DNA from: Chromatiaceae bacterium
GTDB lineage: Bacteria > Pseudomonadota > Gammaproteobacteria > Chromatiales > Chromatiaceae
DNA: 64,000 nucleotides
NCBI GenBank assembly: GCA_026984455.1
Contig: JALSSC010000072.1
Span: 1 to 64,000, forward strand
Direction: 5' to 3'
This document shows positions 1 to 11,978 of this stretch, one piece after another. Numbering within the stretch: position 1 is the first letter of the stretch; each line of letters begins with the position of its first letter. The notes beneath the pieces were generated by a model that worked only from the letters and a program-made list of their open reading frames with translations, ran no database searches and was not told the DNA's origin. A program made the translations under genes and the position numbers.

Positions 1-127
1 TTCCCTGAAAAACGCCGTGAATACCTCCCTGTAGGCTTGACTGCGGCATCCCTGCCGCAGACATTTTCAGGGAAGGCCACTGGCGCGGTTTTCAATGACT
101 TGAGTGGTTGGATGACGTGGTCCTGAT
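1..127 (+). repeat. Dispersed palindromic repeat, copy 1 (cut by window edge)
   Basis: These 127 bases recur perfectly, in inverted orientation, at 51079-51205. Inside lies a 74-bp palindromic unit: TTCCCTGAAAA at 1-11 is the exact reverse complement of TTTTCAGGGAA at 64-74, and a central hairpin CTGCGGCA-TCCC-TGCCGCAG sits at 41-60. The homology continues about 50 bp past the palindrome to 127. No reading frame in it makes sense as protein. It is best read as a non-autonomous, MITE-like or REP-like intergenic repeat sitting just downstream of the oxidoreductase operon. Confidence 0.85.
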
Positions 128-155
128 AGGGGTCGCCGCAGGCCTGTACCGGCGG

Positions 156-1847
156 CTATCCTTCCGCCACCATCTCGATGTAACCGCAGGGGCATTCCTC
201 GGCACAGAGCCCGCAACCCTTGCAGTAGTCGTAGTCGAAGACGTAGTGGCTGCCGTCCTGACAGCGCTCCCTGGCCTTGAGCACCGCGGAGTCCGGACAC
301 AGGGTCCAGCAGTTGTCGCAGGCCATGCATTCGCCGCAGGAGAAACAGCGTACGCCCTCGGCATGGACCTGGGAACGCGCCAGGACACCCTCCACCTCCT
401 GGAATCCAGTGCGCTCCTCGACAGGCAACAAGGCGGGCTCGGGACGTTGCCCCGGCTCGAAGTAATGCAGGTTGAGGTGCTCGAAGGCGAGGGGTGTGCG
501 TTCCTCGGGGGGCTCCAGAGAACGCCTGGAGAGCAATGCCTGGATGGCCTCGGCGGCAAGGCGGCCATCGCCCACGGCCTCGCTCACCATGCCGTGGTCG
601 CCGCGGGCGTCACCCCCGGTGAACAGGCCCGCCTGGTCGGGGATCGCGCCCCAGCGGTCGCCACCGAGAAAGCCCCAGCGGTTGAGCAGGGGCTCGATGC
701 CCTCCGGATCCATGATCTGGCCGATGGCGGGGATCACCTGCTCCACGTGGAGCAGGGTCTCGGTGCCCTCGAAGGCGATCCGGCGCAGGCGGCCCGAGGG
801 GTCGGGCAGCTTCTTCATATGCACCATCTCCACCCCGATCACCCGCTCGCCCCGCAGCAGCAGGCGTTGCACCCCACGATGCTCGTGGATCCGCACGCCC
901 TCTTCCAGGGCCTGACGGATCTCCCGTTCGATGGCCGGCATCCGGTCCTCCGGGGGCACGTCGGGGGCGGGTATGGCCTTGTGGGAGATCACGTGCACCT
1001 CCTCCACCCCGGCGCGCTTGAGCACCCGCGCGAGGTCGATGGCGGTGTTGCCGGCGCCGATCACGGCCACGCTGCGCCATTCCGGTATCCGCCCCATCTC
1101 CAGGTATTCCTGGAGCAGGTCGAGGCCCTCGCGAAGGTCGCTCGGAGTCGCCCCGTCGATACTCCAGGGACGGCTGCGCTGGGTGCCCAGGCCGAGGAAC
1201 AGGGCGGGGTAGTCCTGACGCAGTTCGTCCAGCGAGAGGTCGCGGCCCAGGCGGTGATTGGGACGGAAGCGGATACCGGTGGCCAGCAGGCGTTCGATTT
1301 CCCGATCGAGGGTGTCCTTGGGCAGGCGGTATTCGGGAATGGCGGTACGCAGCAGGCCTCCGGCCAGGGGCAGGGCCTCGAACAGATCCACGTTCAGCCC
1401 GAGACGGATCAGATGATAGGCGCAGGCGAGGCCTGCCGGCCCGGCGCCCACCACACCGATGCGCGGGGCCTCGGCGGGGGGTGGACTCAGCGGATAGTCC
1501 CAGCCTTCGCGCAAGGCCTGATCGCCGAGGAAGCGCTCGACGTGATGGATGGCGATGGGGCTGTCGTAGCGGCCGCGATTGCAGGCCGCCTCACAGGGGT
1601 GATGGCAGACCCGGCCGGTCACCGAAGGGATGGGGTTGGCCTGGACGATGGTCTGCCAGGCGGCGTGGAAGTCCTCTTCCTCCACCAGGGCGAGATAGGC
1701 CTGGGCGTCTTCGCCGGCGGGACAGGCGCCGTGGCAGGGGGCCGGGCTATGCAGGTGGCGGGGCCGCTGGGTGCGCCAGGTGCCGGTCTTGAAGGCCAGA
1801 GCGGTGCCGGGCAGGGCGTAGGCGCCGCGGGTGATTTGGGTGCTCAT
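156..1847 (-). CDS. GltD-like FAD/NAD(P) oxidoreductase with C-terminal ferredoxin domain
   Basis: A 563-residue flavoprotein of the glutamate-synthase small-subunit family. The N-terminus carries the GltD-type Fe-S cysteines (C38, C42, then C81, C85, C89). A first dinucleotide fold GAGPAG lies at about 134-139 (FAD) and a second, GAGNTA, at about 265 (NAD(P)H). From about residue 498 a ferredoxin-like tail has two Cys-rich clusters (CFSCGECMAC and CKGCGLC). It is the last gene after the gamma, alpha and beta subunits of a 2-oxoacid:ferredoxin oxidoreductase, which has no separate delta (ferredoxin) subunit. I infer that it supplies that function and links the complex to NAD(P)H. The start is chosen for a GGAGGATG ribosome site just upstream. 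It is not glutamate synthase itself, since no large subunit is nearby. Confidence 0.8.
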   Translation of the reverse strand: MSTQITRGAYALPGTALAFKTGTWRTQRPRHLHSPAPCHGACPAGEDAQAYLALVEEEDFHAAWQTIVQANPIPSVTGRVCHHPCEAACNRGRYDSPIAIHHVERFLGDQALREGWDYPLSPPPAEAPRIGVVGAGPAGLACAYHLIRLGLNVDLFEALPLAGGLLRTAIPEYRLPKDTLDREIERLLATGIRFRPNHRLGRDLSLDELRQDYPALFLGLGTQRSRPWSIDGATPSDLREGLDLLQEYLEMGRIPEWRSVAVIGAGNTAIDLARVLKRAGVEEVHVISHKAIPAPDVPPEDRMPAIEREIRQALEEGVRIHEHRGVQRLLLRGERVIGVEMVHMKKLPDPSGRLRRIAFEGTETLLHVEQVIPAIGQIMDPEGIEPLLNRWGFLGGDRWGAIPDQAGLFTGGDARGDHGMVSEAVGDGRLAAEAIQALLSRRSLEPPEERTPLAFEHLNLHYFEPGQRPEPALLPVEERTGFQEVEGVLARSQVHAEGVRCFSCGECMACDNCWTLCPDSAVLKARERCQDGSHYVFDYDYCKGCGLCAEECPCGYIEMVAEG

Positions 1848-1865
1848 GATTGCTTCATCCTCCGG

Positions 1866-2855
1866 TCAGGCCCATCTCATGCCGCCGCGGTGGGCGGTAT
1901 CCGCCCCCTCGGTATCCAGGGCGTCCGGGCCATGGCCGGTGAGGCCATAGAATTCGATGTTGTGGTCGGCGATGGCCTGGAGGTGCTCCAGTTCCTCGCG
2001 GGCCTTGGCGTCGTCTTGGAACAGGTGGCGAAAGCGGGCCTGGCGACGCAGGTATTCGGCCACCGGGCGGGGGTTGCGGATGGGCATCACCCCGGTCACG
2101 CCGCCGCGCTCCAATTCGATGAGGGGGAACATGCCGGTCTCCACCGCCAGGCGCGCGATCTCGATACTCAGCGCGCCGTCGTGCCCCCAGCCCAGGGGAC
2201 AGGGTGAGTGTACGTGCAGGAAGGTGGGTCCTTCGATGGCCAGGGCGCGGCGGACCTTCTTGCGCAGGTCGGGCGGATAGGCCACCGAGGCGGTGGCGGC
2301 ATAGGGGATGTGATGCGCCGCGACGATGGAGAGGATGTCTTTCTTGAGATGGCGCTTGCCCATGCGCGCCTTGCCCGGTGGCGAGGTGGTGGTGCGCGCG
2401 GCATGGGGGGTGGAACTGGAGCGCTGGACCCCGGTGTTCATGTAGGCCTCGTTGTCGTAACAGACATAGAGGACATTGTGATAGCGCTCCAACATCCCGG
2501 AGAGGGCGCGGAAGCCGATGTCGAAGGTGCCGCCGTCACCACCGAAGGCGATCACCTTGGTGTCGCGGCCCTGGGCCTTGAGGGCGGCCTCCATACCGGC
2601 GGCCACGGAGCCGGCGTTCTCGAACAGGGAGTGGATCCAGGGGACCCGCCAGGCCGATTCCGGCCAGGGGGTGGAGAAGACCTCCAGGCAGCCGGTGGCA
2701 TTGGCCACCAGGACGTCCGGACCAGTGGCCTCCAGCACCAGACGGGCAGTGATGGCGGCGCCGCAGCCGGCGCAGGCGCGGTGGCCCGAGGTGAGGCCCT
2801 GGAAGCGCGGCTGACGTAGGCGCAGGCGGTCCGGGTCGGGGCATTGGTGGTCCAT
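1866..2855 (-). CDS. 2-oxoacid:ferredoxin oxidoreductase, beta (TPP-binding) subunit
   Basis: A 329-residue thiamine-diphosphate-binding subunit of the pyruvate/2-ketoisovalerate:ferredoxin oxidoreductase family, which decarboxylates a 2-oxoacid with CoA and reduces ferredoxin. Near the N-terminus is the CAGCG motif typical of the beta subunit. The GGDGGTFDIG segment with following YDNEAYMNTG is the Mg-TPP site. The start overlaps the alpha-subunit stop by one base, so the two are translationally coupled. The substrate (pyruvate, 2-oxoglutarate or a branched oxoacid) cannot be decided by eye, so I give no gene symbol. In a sulfur bacterium it could serve pyruvate assimilation or breakdown of stored carbon. 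Confidence 0.88.
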   Translation of the reverse strand: MDHQCPDPDRLRLRQPRFQGLTSGHRACAGCGAAITARLVLEATGPDVLVANATGCLEVFSTPWPESAWRVPWIHSLFENAGSVAAGMEAALKAQGRDTKVIAFGGDGGTFDIGFRALSGMLERYHNVLYVCYDNEAYMNTGVQRSSSTPHAARTTTSPPGKARMGKRHLKKDILSIVAAHHIPYAATASVAYPPDLRKKVRRALAIEGPTFLHVHSPCPLGWGHDGALSIEIARLAVETGMFPLIELERGGVTGVMPIRNPRPVAEYLRRQARFRHLFQDDAKAREELEHLQAIADHNIEFYGLTGHGPDALDTEGADTAHRGGMRWA

Positions 2856-4027
2856 CAGCGGTCCTCCTCGGGCAGCTTTTCGGGTTCCAGGTCAAGGACG
2901 GCGAAGTGTCTCGGGTTGTCGGCGGCGCTGGAGGCGAGGGCGCGGCCCAGGGTCTCCAGGGGGACGTCCCGGCCACCCAGGCCCACGGCGAAACCGTAGA
3001 TCCGGGGGGCGTCGGCACGGTCGGCGAAGAAGGCCCTCAACTCGGTGGTGAGCACCCCTCCCAGGCCGGGGGCGATGGCACGCTCCAGGACGATCAGGCG
3101 ATCGAGTCCGGCGCAGGCCGCCTCGATGGCGGCCAGGGGCAGGGGGCGGAAGCAGCGCAGCCGGATCAGGCGCACGGGCTCCAGGTCCGGCGCCGCGGCG
3201 CGGGCCGCCTCCAGGGTGCCGTGGATGGAGCCCATGCAGAGCACCCCGGTACGTGCCTCCCCGGGCCCGTCCGCCTCCACCAGGGCGCCGGTCTCGCGGC
3301 CGACGAGTCCCGCCCAGTCGCGGGCCGCGGCCTCGATCTCGGCCTCGGCGGCCAGCAGGGCCTGGTAGTTGGCGTGCCGCACCTCCGGGAACCATTCGGG
3401 GGAGACCAGGGTGCCCTGGCTGATGGGCCGGGCCGGATCCAGGCGGCGCTCGAATTCGAACGGCGGCAGGAAGGCGTCCACATCCTCCTGGCTGGGCAGG
3501 TCGATGGGTTCCAGGGTGTGGGTGAGGGTGAAGCCGTCCACGCACACCATCACCGGCAGCTCGGTACGCTCGGCGATGCGGAAGGCCTGTACGGTGGTGT
3601 CCACCGCCTCCTGGTTGTCGGCGCAGAACAGCATGATCCAGCCCGAGTCGCGTACCGCCATGGCGTCCTGCTGATCGTTCCAGATGTTGAGGGGGGCGGA
3701 CACGGCGCGGTTGGCGCAGGTGAGCACCAGGGGGATGCGCATGCCCGAGATGTCGTACAGCACCTCGGTCATGAGCAGGATCCCCTGGGAGGAACTGGCG
3801 GTGTAGGCCCGCGCCCCGGCCGCGGCCGCGCCCAGGACCACGGAGGCGGCGGAGAACTCGCTCTCCACGCTCACCAGTTCGCAATCGAAGCGGCCGTCGG
3901 CCACCAGTTTGGAGATGTTCTCCACGATGTGGGTCTGGGGGGTGATGGGATAGGCGGCGACCACCTGAGGGCGGCACAGGGCCACCGCCCGGGCGATGGC
4001 CTGGGAACCTTCAAGCGCTGCGGGCAT
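2855..4027 (-). CDS. 2-oxoacid:ferredoxin oxidoreductase, alpha subunit
   Basis: A 390-residue alpha subunit of a PorA/VorB-type oxidoreductase. It opens with the family's pyrimidine-binding domain (YPITPQT, then EHSxx-like VESEFSAASVVLGAAAAGARAYT split across a loop) and has a C-terminal transketolase-like domain. An in-frame extension to 4063 exists, but the extra 12 residues are Arg/Pro-rich and lie within the gamma gene. I therefore chose the ATG at 4027, which overlaps the gamma stop (4011-4013) by 17 bases. The order gamma-alpha-beta matches archaeal and bacterial four-subunit POR operons, except that a GltD-ferredoxin fusion takes the place of the delta subunit. Confidence 0.87.
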   Translation of the reverse strand: MPAALEGSQAIARAVALCRPQVVAAYPITPQTHIVENISKLVADGRFDCELVSVESEFSAASVVLGAAAAGARAYTASSSQGILLMTEVLYDISGMRIPLVLTCANRAVSAPLNIWNDQQDAMAVRDSGWIMLFCADNQEAVDTTVQAFRIAERTELPVMVCVDGFTLTHTLEPIDLPSQEDVDAFLPPFEFERRLDPARPISQGTLVSPEWFPEVRHANYQALLAAEAEIEAAARDWAGLVGRETGALVEADGPGEARTGVLCMGSIHGTLEAARAAAPDLEPVRLIRLRCFRPLPLAAIEAACAGLDRLIVLERAIAPGLGGVLTTELRAFFADRADAPRIYGFAVGLGGRDVPLETLGRALASSAADNPRHFAVLDLEPEKLPEEDR

Positions 4028-4586
4028 CTTCGTCCTCCTTCCAGGCGCCGGCCGGGACCTCATGGGCTGCGGCCTCCACCAGCTTGCGGTTGCGTTCCAG
4101 GATGTCGCCCTTGAAGCGTTGTGCCAGGGCCTCGATCAAGGCCTCCAGGGGCAGCGCCCCGGTGAGGGAGAGGAAGGCCGCCAGCAGCGCGGTATTGGGT
4201 ACGGGGCGGCCGAGGTATTCCTGGGCCAGGCGGGTGGCCGGCAGGGTCAGGGTGACGAATCCCGGGTCGAGACCGAGTTCCGCCGCCGGGCGCTCGCTGT
4301 TGACCAGGATGCCACCCCCCGGTTTCAGGCCGGTGGTGACGCCCGGGACATGGACCAGGGTCTGGTCCTGGATGATGAGGAAATCGGGGCTGCGGACCTG
4401 GTCGCGGCGGTGGATGGGGTGTGCGGCGATACGCACGAAGGCGGCCACGGGGGCGCCGCGTCGTTCCGCGCCGAAGGCGGGGAAGGCCTGGGCATGGCGG
4501 CCCTCGCCGATGGCGGCGGTGGCGAGCAGATAGGCCGCCACCACATTGCCCTGGCCGCCGCGGCCATGGATTCGGATCTCGAGCAT
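4011..4586 (-). CDS. 2-oxoacid:ferredoxin oxidoreductase, gamma subunit
   Basis: A 191-residue gamma subunit, recognisable from its opening EIRIHGRGGQGNVVAAYLLA, a Gly-rich CoA-region motif of this family. The domain architecture is a single gamma fold with no fusion. It is the first gene of the four-gene operon on the minus strand. An AGGAG ribosome site lies 5-6 bases before the ATG. Only 24 bases separate it from the upstream DUF1640-like gene, so that gene could be co-transcribed. Confidence 0.87.
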   Translation of the reverse strand: MLEIRIHGRGGQGNVVAAYLLATAAIGEGRHAQAFPAFGAERRGAPVAAFVRIAAHPIHRRDQVRSPDFLIIQDQTLVHVPGVTTGLKPGGGILVNSERPAAELGLDPGFVTLTLPATRLAQEYLGRPVPNTALLAAFLSLTGALPLEALIEALAQRFKGDILERNRKLVEAAAHEVPAGAWKEDEDARSA

Positions 4587-4610
4587 GGGGACTCCTGCGT
4601 AGGTGTCGGT

Positions 4611-5099
4611 TCAGGTGAGCTTGAGGATGACCAGCATGAGACCGGCGAGGGCGACCATGGACGCCAGGTTCCATTTGATGATATCCACCTTCATTTCGGC
4701 CATTTCCTTGCGCAGCTCGTTCGCGCAACGGGCGATGTCCGCCTCGGTCTTTTCCCCCAATTGGTCGATCTTGGTGTCGAGGCGCTGGAACTCCTGTTGG
4801 GTGGATTCGGTCAGGGCCTCGGAATCTCGTTTACTGGCAGCGGCCGTCTGATCGATCTTGGCTTCGAGGCGCTGGCCGTCCTGTTGGGTGGAGTCGGCCA
4901 GCCGTTCGAAATCCTGGTGCAGCATGAACACGGCCTGGTCCAGGTCTTGTTTGGTGGCGAGGGTCACCGCCTGACCTTCGATCACGTCCTTGAGGGCCTC
5001 GGCCTGCACCTCCGCCTGCTCCGGAGTGACTCCGGCCTGTTGCAGTTTTTTCGCGTAGGCGAGGGTATCGAAGAACGACATTCGATTCGGTTCCGACAT
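4611..5099 (-). CDS. DUF1640-like coiled-coil protein with C-terminal membrane anchor
   Basis: A 162-residue protein that resembles the DUF1640 (CCDC90/MCUR1-like) family. The N-terminal FFDTLAYAKKL-QAGVTPEQAE-A segment is typical of it. A long heptad-rich stretch with repeated blocks of the kind LTESTQQEFQRL-TKIDQ runs over about residues 45-130. A single hydrophobic helix at about 143-160 ends the protein. It is likely anchored in the inner membrane with a coiled coil in the cytoplasm. No enzymatic role is known for bacterial members. It stands between fabI and the oxidoreductase operon. Two starts are possible, MSEPN at 5099 and MSFFD at 5081. Confidence 0.72.
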   Translation of the reverse strand: MSEPNRMSFFDTLAYAKKLQQAGVTPEQAEVQAEALKDVIEGQAVTLATKQDLDQAVFMLHQDFERLADSTQQDGQRLEAKIDQTAAASKRDSEALTESTQQEFQRLDTKIDQLGEKTEADIARCANELRKEMAEMKVDIIKWNLASMVALAGLMLVILKLT

Positions 5100-5128
5100 G
5101 AATCCTGCCCGGAGTATAGCCCTTCGCC

Positions 5129-5905
5129 TCAGGCCATGCCCAGGATGTGATAGCCGGAATCCACGTAGAGCACGTCGCCGGTGATGCCGGCGGCCAGATC
5201 GGAACAGAGGAAGGCGGCGGCATTGCCCACCTCTTCGATACCCACGTTGCGGCGCAGAGGGGCCCGTTCCTCCACGTATTTGAGCATGTTGCGGAAATCG
5301 CCGATCCCGGCCGCCGCCAGGGTGCGGATGGGACCCGCGGAGACCGCATTCACGCGAATCCCTTCGGGGCCGAGGGCGGCGGCCAGATAACGCATATTGG
5401 CCTCCAGGCTGGCCTTGGCCACCCCCATGACGTTGTAGTTGGGTACCACCCGCACGGCGCCCAGATAGGTCATGGTCACCAGGGCGGCGTTGCGTCCCTG
5501 CATCAGGCGGCGTCCCGCCTTGGCCAGGGCGGCGAAGCTGTAGGCGCTGATCTCGTGGGCCTGGAGGAAGCCCTCGCGGGTGACCGCATCCACATAACCG
5601 CCTTCGAGTTGTTCCCGCCCGGCGAAGGCGATGGAGTGGACGATGCCGTCGAGGCCGTCCCAGCGTTCCCCGAGGGCGCTGAACACCGCCTCGATCTGTG
5701 CGTCGTCGCCCACGTCGCAGGGCAGGATCAGCTCCGAGTCGAGCCTGGCCGCCAGGTCACGTACCCGTTTCTCCAATTTGTCGCCCTGATAGGTGAAGGC
5801 CAGGCGGGCCCCTTCGCGATGCATCGCCTGGGCCACACCCCAGGCGATGGACCTGTTGCTGGCAACGCCGGTGACGAGGATCTGTTTGTCCTGGAGAAAG
5901 CCCAT
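5129..5905 (-). CDS. fabI: Enoyl-[acyl-carrier-protein] reductase (NADH)
   Basis: A 258-residue short-chain dehydrogenase of the FabI class, which reduces trans-2-enoyl-ACP in the last step of each fatty-acid elongation cycle. It begins with [20 protein letters not shown], the FabI-type variant of the nucleotide motif. It carries the Y-x6-K pair (in [14 protein letters not shown]) that distinguishes FabI from other SDRs, and the [13 protein letters not shown] segment around the triclosan-binding loop. Length is normal. A GGAGG site lies 5 bases before the ATG. It is monocistronic or reads on into the DUF1640-like gene 29 bases downstream. Confidence 0.96.
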   Translation of the reverse strand: MGFLQDKQILVTGVASNRSIAWGVAQAMHREGARLAFTYQGDKLEKRVRDLAARLDSELILPCDVGDDAQIEAVFSALGERWDGLDGIVHSIAFAGREQLEGGYVDAVTREGFLQAHEISAYSFAALAKAGRRLMQGRNAALVTMTYLGAVRVVPNYNVMGVAKASLEANMRYLAAALGPEGIRVNAVSAGPIRTLAAAGIGDFRNMLKYVEERAPLRRNVGIEEVGNAAAFLCSDLAAGITGDVLYVDSGYHILGMA

Positions 5906-6075
5906 GGTGCCTCCGAGATGCTGTGGCTGCGAGGATGGGCGGAAACTACCGGAATTCGGGGGCGAGGGGAAGTGGAGGACAGGGGGCAGGTGAAGAGAAG
6001 ACAGATGGGTCTCTGTGCTCTGGAAAACAATTCAAAACTTATGGTTATATGTGTCTTCCTGTCGAAGAACGTCGC

Positions 6076-6126
6076 GTAGGAGCGATTCCAGCCGCGACGA
6101 CTCCTGTATGGGGTGGCCACGTTGGA
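6076..6126 (+). repeat. REP-like repeat, copy A
   Basis: This segment in the 251-bp gap between fnr and fabI starts with GTAGGAGCGATTCCAGCCGCGAC-like sequence, close to the common gammaproteobacterial REP hairpin. It continues with GACTCCTGT-N3-GGGTGGCCACGTTG. The second part recurs at 19686-19720 (same strand) and at about 21758-21803 (opposite strand). The internal GACTCC/GGAGT half-sites can pair. It is a dispersed intergenic repeat of unknown function, possibly an RNA-stabilising hairpin. Confidence 0.6.
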
Positions 6127-6156
6127 TCGGGCGGCTGAAACCGTTGCGGTCCCTGT

Positions 6157-6924
6157 TCAGGACCTCATGGCTATCCCGGCTTGTCTCAGATAGGGCTCGT
6201 GTTCGCCCAGGAGTTCGTGCAGTCCGTCGAGATCGCGTAGTTGGACGTGCTTGCGCGATACCTCCAACAGGCCTTCTTCCTGGAAACGGGTGAACAGCCG
6301 GCTCACGGTTTCCACCGCCAGGCCGAGATAATTGCCGATCTCGTGGCGGGACATGCTGAGGAAGAAGTCCGTCGGGGAGAGGCCGCGTTGACGGTAGCGG
6401 GTCGAGAGGCTGAGCAGGAAGGCCGCGAGCCGCTCTTCCGCGCTCTTCTTGCCGAGCAACAGGAGCATCCCGGAGTCGTGGCCGATCTCCTTGCTCAACA
6501 GCCGCAGCAGCTGATGCTGGAGGGACGGGATCCGCGTACCGAGTTCCTCCAGCCGGTCGAAGGGGATCTCGCAAATGGCCGATGTCTCCAGGACCTTGGC
6601 GGCACAATGGTGGAAGCCGTCCTGGATGGCCTCCAGGCCGATGAGTTCCCCAGGGAGATGGAAGCCCAGTACCTGTTCACCGCCATCCGTACTCGGACAA
6701 TAGGTCTTGACGGAGCCGGTCTTGACCACGAAGAGATTGTGCAGGGGGTCTCCCGTCGCGAAAAGCTGGTCGCCCCGATGCATGGGCCGACCCCGTTTCA
6801 CGATCTGGTCGAGTCGATCCACGTCCTCGGGGGTGAGCCCGATGGGCAGGCACAGCGTGGCCAGACTGCAGTTCTTGCAGGCCACCTTGATCTGGTCGAG
6901 GGGAATGACTTTTCTCTCGGGCAC
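6157..6924 (-). CDS. fnr: FNR-type oxygen-sensing transcriptional regulator
   Basis: A 255-residue CRP/FNR-family regulator. The cluster-binding cysteines of FNR are present: C16, C19, C25 in the N-terminal VACKNCSLATLC stretch, and C118 in ETSAICEIPFDRL, matching C20/C23/C29/C122 of E. coli FNR. It has a cyclic-nucleotide-fold beta-roll (about 45-130), a dimer helix and a C-terminal HTH with the ExxSR-like recognition helix (VETVSRLF). It should bind TTGAT-N4-ATCAA when a [4Fe-4S] cluster is intact under low oxygen. A perfect site lies in its own upstream region at 6969-6982, so autoregulation is likely. The start is a GTG with a GGGAGG ribosome site. Confidence 0.93.
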   Translation of the reverse strand: MPERKVIPLDQIKVACKNCSLATLCLPIGLTPEDVDRLDQIVKRGRPMHRGDQLFATGDPLHNLFVVKTGSVKTYCPSTDGGEQVLGFHLPGELIGLEAIQDGFHHCAAKVLETSAICEIPFDRLEELGTRIPSLQHQLLRLLSKEIGHDSGMLLLLGKKSAEERLAAFLLSLSTRYRQRGLSPTDFFLSMSRHEIGNYLGLAVETVSRLFTRFQEEGLLEVSRKHVQLRDLDGLHELLGEHEPYLRQAGIAMRS

Positions 6925-6968
6925 TGTAGTAGGCCTCCCGTGACGAATTTCGCATTCTGCCGGGTTGA

Positions 6969-6982
6969 TTGATATGGATCAA
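6969..6982. promoter_or_regulatory. FNR box (perfect palindromic halves)
   Basis: TTGATATGGATCAA matches the FNR consensus TTGAT-N4-ATCAA at all ten defined positions. Its centre is about 51 bases upstream of the fnr GTG start. It probably mediates fnr autoregulation. The promoter elements around it are not clear enough to say whether it activates or represses. Confidence 0.85.
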
Positions 6983-7047
6983 CCATGGGCTCGGTGGCGG
7001 CGTGGGAAGTCCTGGAGAAGCAACCCTGTGACGAGAGAAAGCCGGGC

Positions 7048-7079
7048 AAAAAAAACCGTGGCCCCGCGAGGGGCCACGG
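7048..7079 (-). terminator. Rho-independent terminator after the sulfur globule gene
   Basis: A perfect 10-bp stem (CCGTGGCCCC / GGGGCCACGG) closed by a GCGA loop occupies 7056-7079. Eight A residues at 7048-7055 become a U-run in the minus-strand transcript. It lies 55 bases past the stop of the minus-strand sulfur globule gene and insulates fnr from it. Confidence 0.93.
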
Positions 7080-7134
7080 TCTTCTTCCGGGGCCCCCGTG
7101 AAGGTGGGCGCCCGTCTCGTCTGACGATGCCGTC

Positions 7135-7479
7135 TTATTTCTTGGCGGGAGCTGCCGGGGCGGCCGGGGCGGCGGGGACACCATAGCCGTAGGGGGCTCC
7201 CCAGCCACGGTAGCCGTAGGGGCCACCCCAACCGTAGGGGCCACCCCAATAGGGGCCGTAGCCATAGTAGCCGCGGTCCCAACCACGGCCCCAACCGTGG
7301 CCGCTGCCGCTCATGGACATGTTGAAGTCACCCCAGCCGTCACCCAGCCAGTCGTCACCCCAGCCGCGATCACCCCAGGGGCCGCCCCAGGGACCGCCCC
7401 ACCAGGCCTGGGCAGCGGTGAAGCTGAGAGCGGAACCGAGAATGGCGGCGGCGCCAGCGGCCTTCAAAAACTTGTGCAT
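7135..7479 (-). CDS. Sulfur globule protein-like, Gly/Trp/Tyr-rich secreted protein
   Basis: A 114-residue protein with a clean Sec signal peptide ([20 protein letters not shown], cleaved after AQA). The mature chain is made of Gly, Trp, Tyr and Pro repeats such as [16 protein letters not shown], and contains the DFNMSMSG block seen in Allochromatium Sgp proteins. It ends in Ala/Pro-rich sequence with a Lys-Lys tail. Sgp proteins form the protein envelope of sulfur droplets stored during sulfide or thiosulfate oxidation; location inside or outside the inner membrane follows the Sec signal. An AGGAGTG ribosome site precedes the chosen ATG. A longer in-frame start exists at 7602 but would bury the signal peptide. 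It is transcribed alone, with its own terminator. Confidence 0.85.
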   Translation of the reverse strand: MHKFLKAAGAAAILGSALSFTAAQAWWGGPWGGPWGDRGWGDDWLGDGWGDFNMSMSGSGHGWGRGWDRGYYGYGPYWGGPYGWGGPYGYRGWGAPYGYGVPAAPAAPAAPAKK

Positions 7480-7628
7480 AGTGTTCACTCCTGAAAAGCG
7501 AGCTTGGAAAGCGGCACCCGGCCCTGTACGAGCGGCCTGGCGTGTGCATCGGTACATCGAATCGATGGGGCTGGAGTGTCCGGGTGTCCCGACACGCCGC
7601 ATGCTTCGATCAACTCGATGCCTGCGAC

Positions 7629-7634
7629 ATTATG
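7629..7634 (-). promoter_or_regulatory. Candidate -10 box for the sulfur globule gene
   Basis: On the minus strand CATAAT lies about 150 bases before the sulfur globule start codon. No good -35 is seen at the proper distance, so an activator would be expected. The long leader between here and 7479 holds an imperfect inverted repeat (TGTCCGGGTGTCCCGACA at about 7578-7595) that could be an operator. Confidence 0.3.
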
Positions 7635-7654
7635 GCAGAAAGGGGTGGACATAA

Positions 7655-11666
<4,012 letters not shown>

Positions 11667-11687
11667 GGGCGTGTCCCAGGCCCTCTC

Positions 11688-11978
11688 ATGCGTTGGCTCC
11701 TGGTGGTGTTGCTGGTGCTCCTGATCTGGCTCCAATACCGCCTGTGGGTGGGCCCGGGGAGCCTCGCCGAGTGGCATCGCCTGCGCACCCAGATCGCCAG
11801 CCGCGAGGTGGAACTCACGCGTCTGCGTGAGCGCAACCGGCGTTTGCGGGCCGAGGTCCGGGAACTGCGGGGAGAGGGCCAGGCGCTCGAAGAACGGGCG
11901 CGCCGCGACCTCGGCCTGATCCGCGAGGGCGAGGTCTATTTCCAGGTGGTGCCCGCCGCCCGGGGGGATCGGCCTTGA
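11688..11978 (+). CDS. ftsB: Cell division protein FtsB
   Basis: A 96-residue bitopic divisome protein. One N-terminal transmembrane helix (residues 3-16) is followed directly by a periplasmic leucine-zipper coiled coil (about 28-72) and the conserved ARRDLGLIREGEVYF motif. With FtsQ and FtsL it forms the complex that activates septal peptidoglycan synthesis. It lies 21 bases after eno and its stop overlaps the ispD start as TTGA, so the genes are coupled. Confidence 0.95.
   Translation: MRWLLVVLLVLLIWLQYRLWVGPGSLAEWHRLRTQIASREVELTRLRERNRRLRAEVRELRGEGQALEERARRDLGLIREGEVYFQVVPAARGDRP

Noticed and set aside
108-2207. A 699-codon open frame opposite the GltD-like gene
   Set aside because: Low-complexity His/Gly/Gln-rich translation without any family motif; it is the antisense shadow of a real gene in GC-rich DNA.
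6061-6126. Terminator for fnr made from the REP-like hairpin
   Set aside because: Inverted halves can pair, but no U-run follows on the minus strand.
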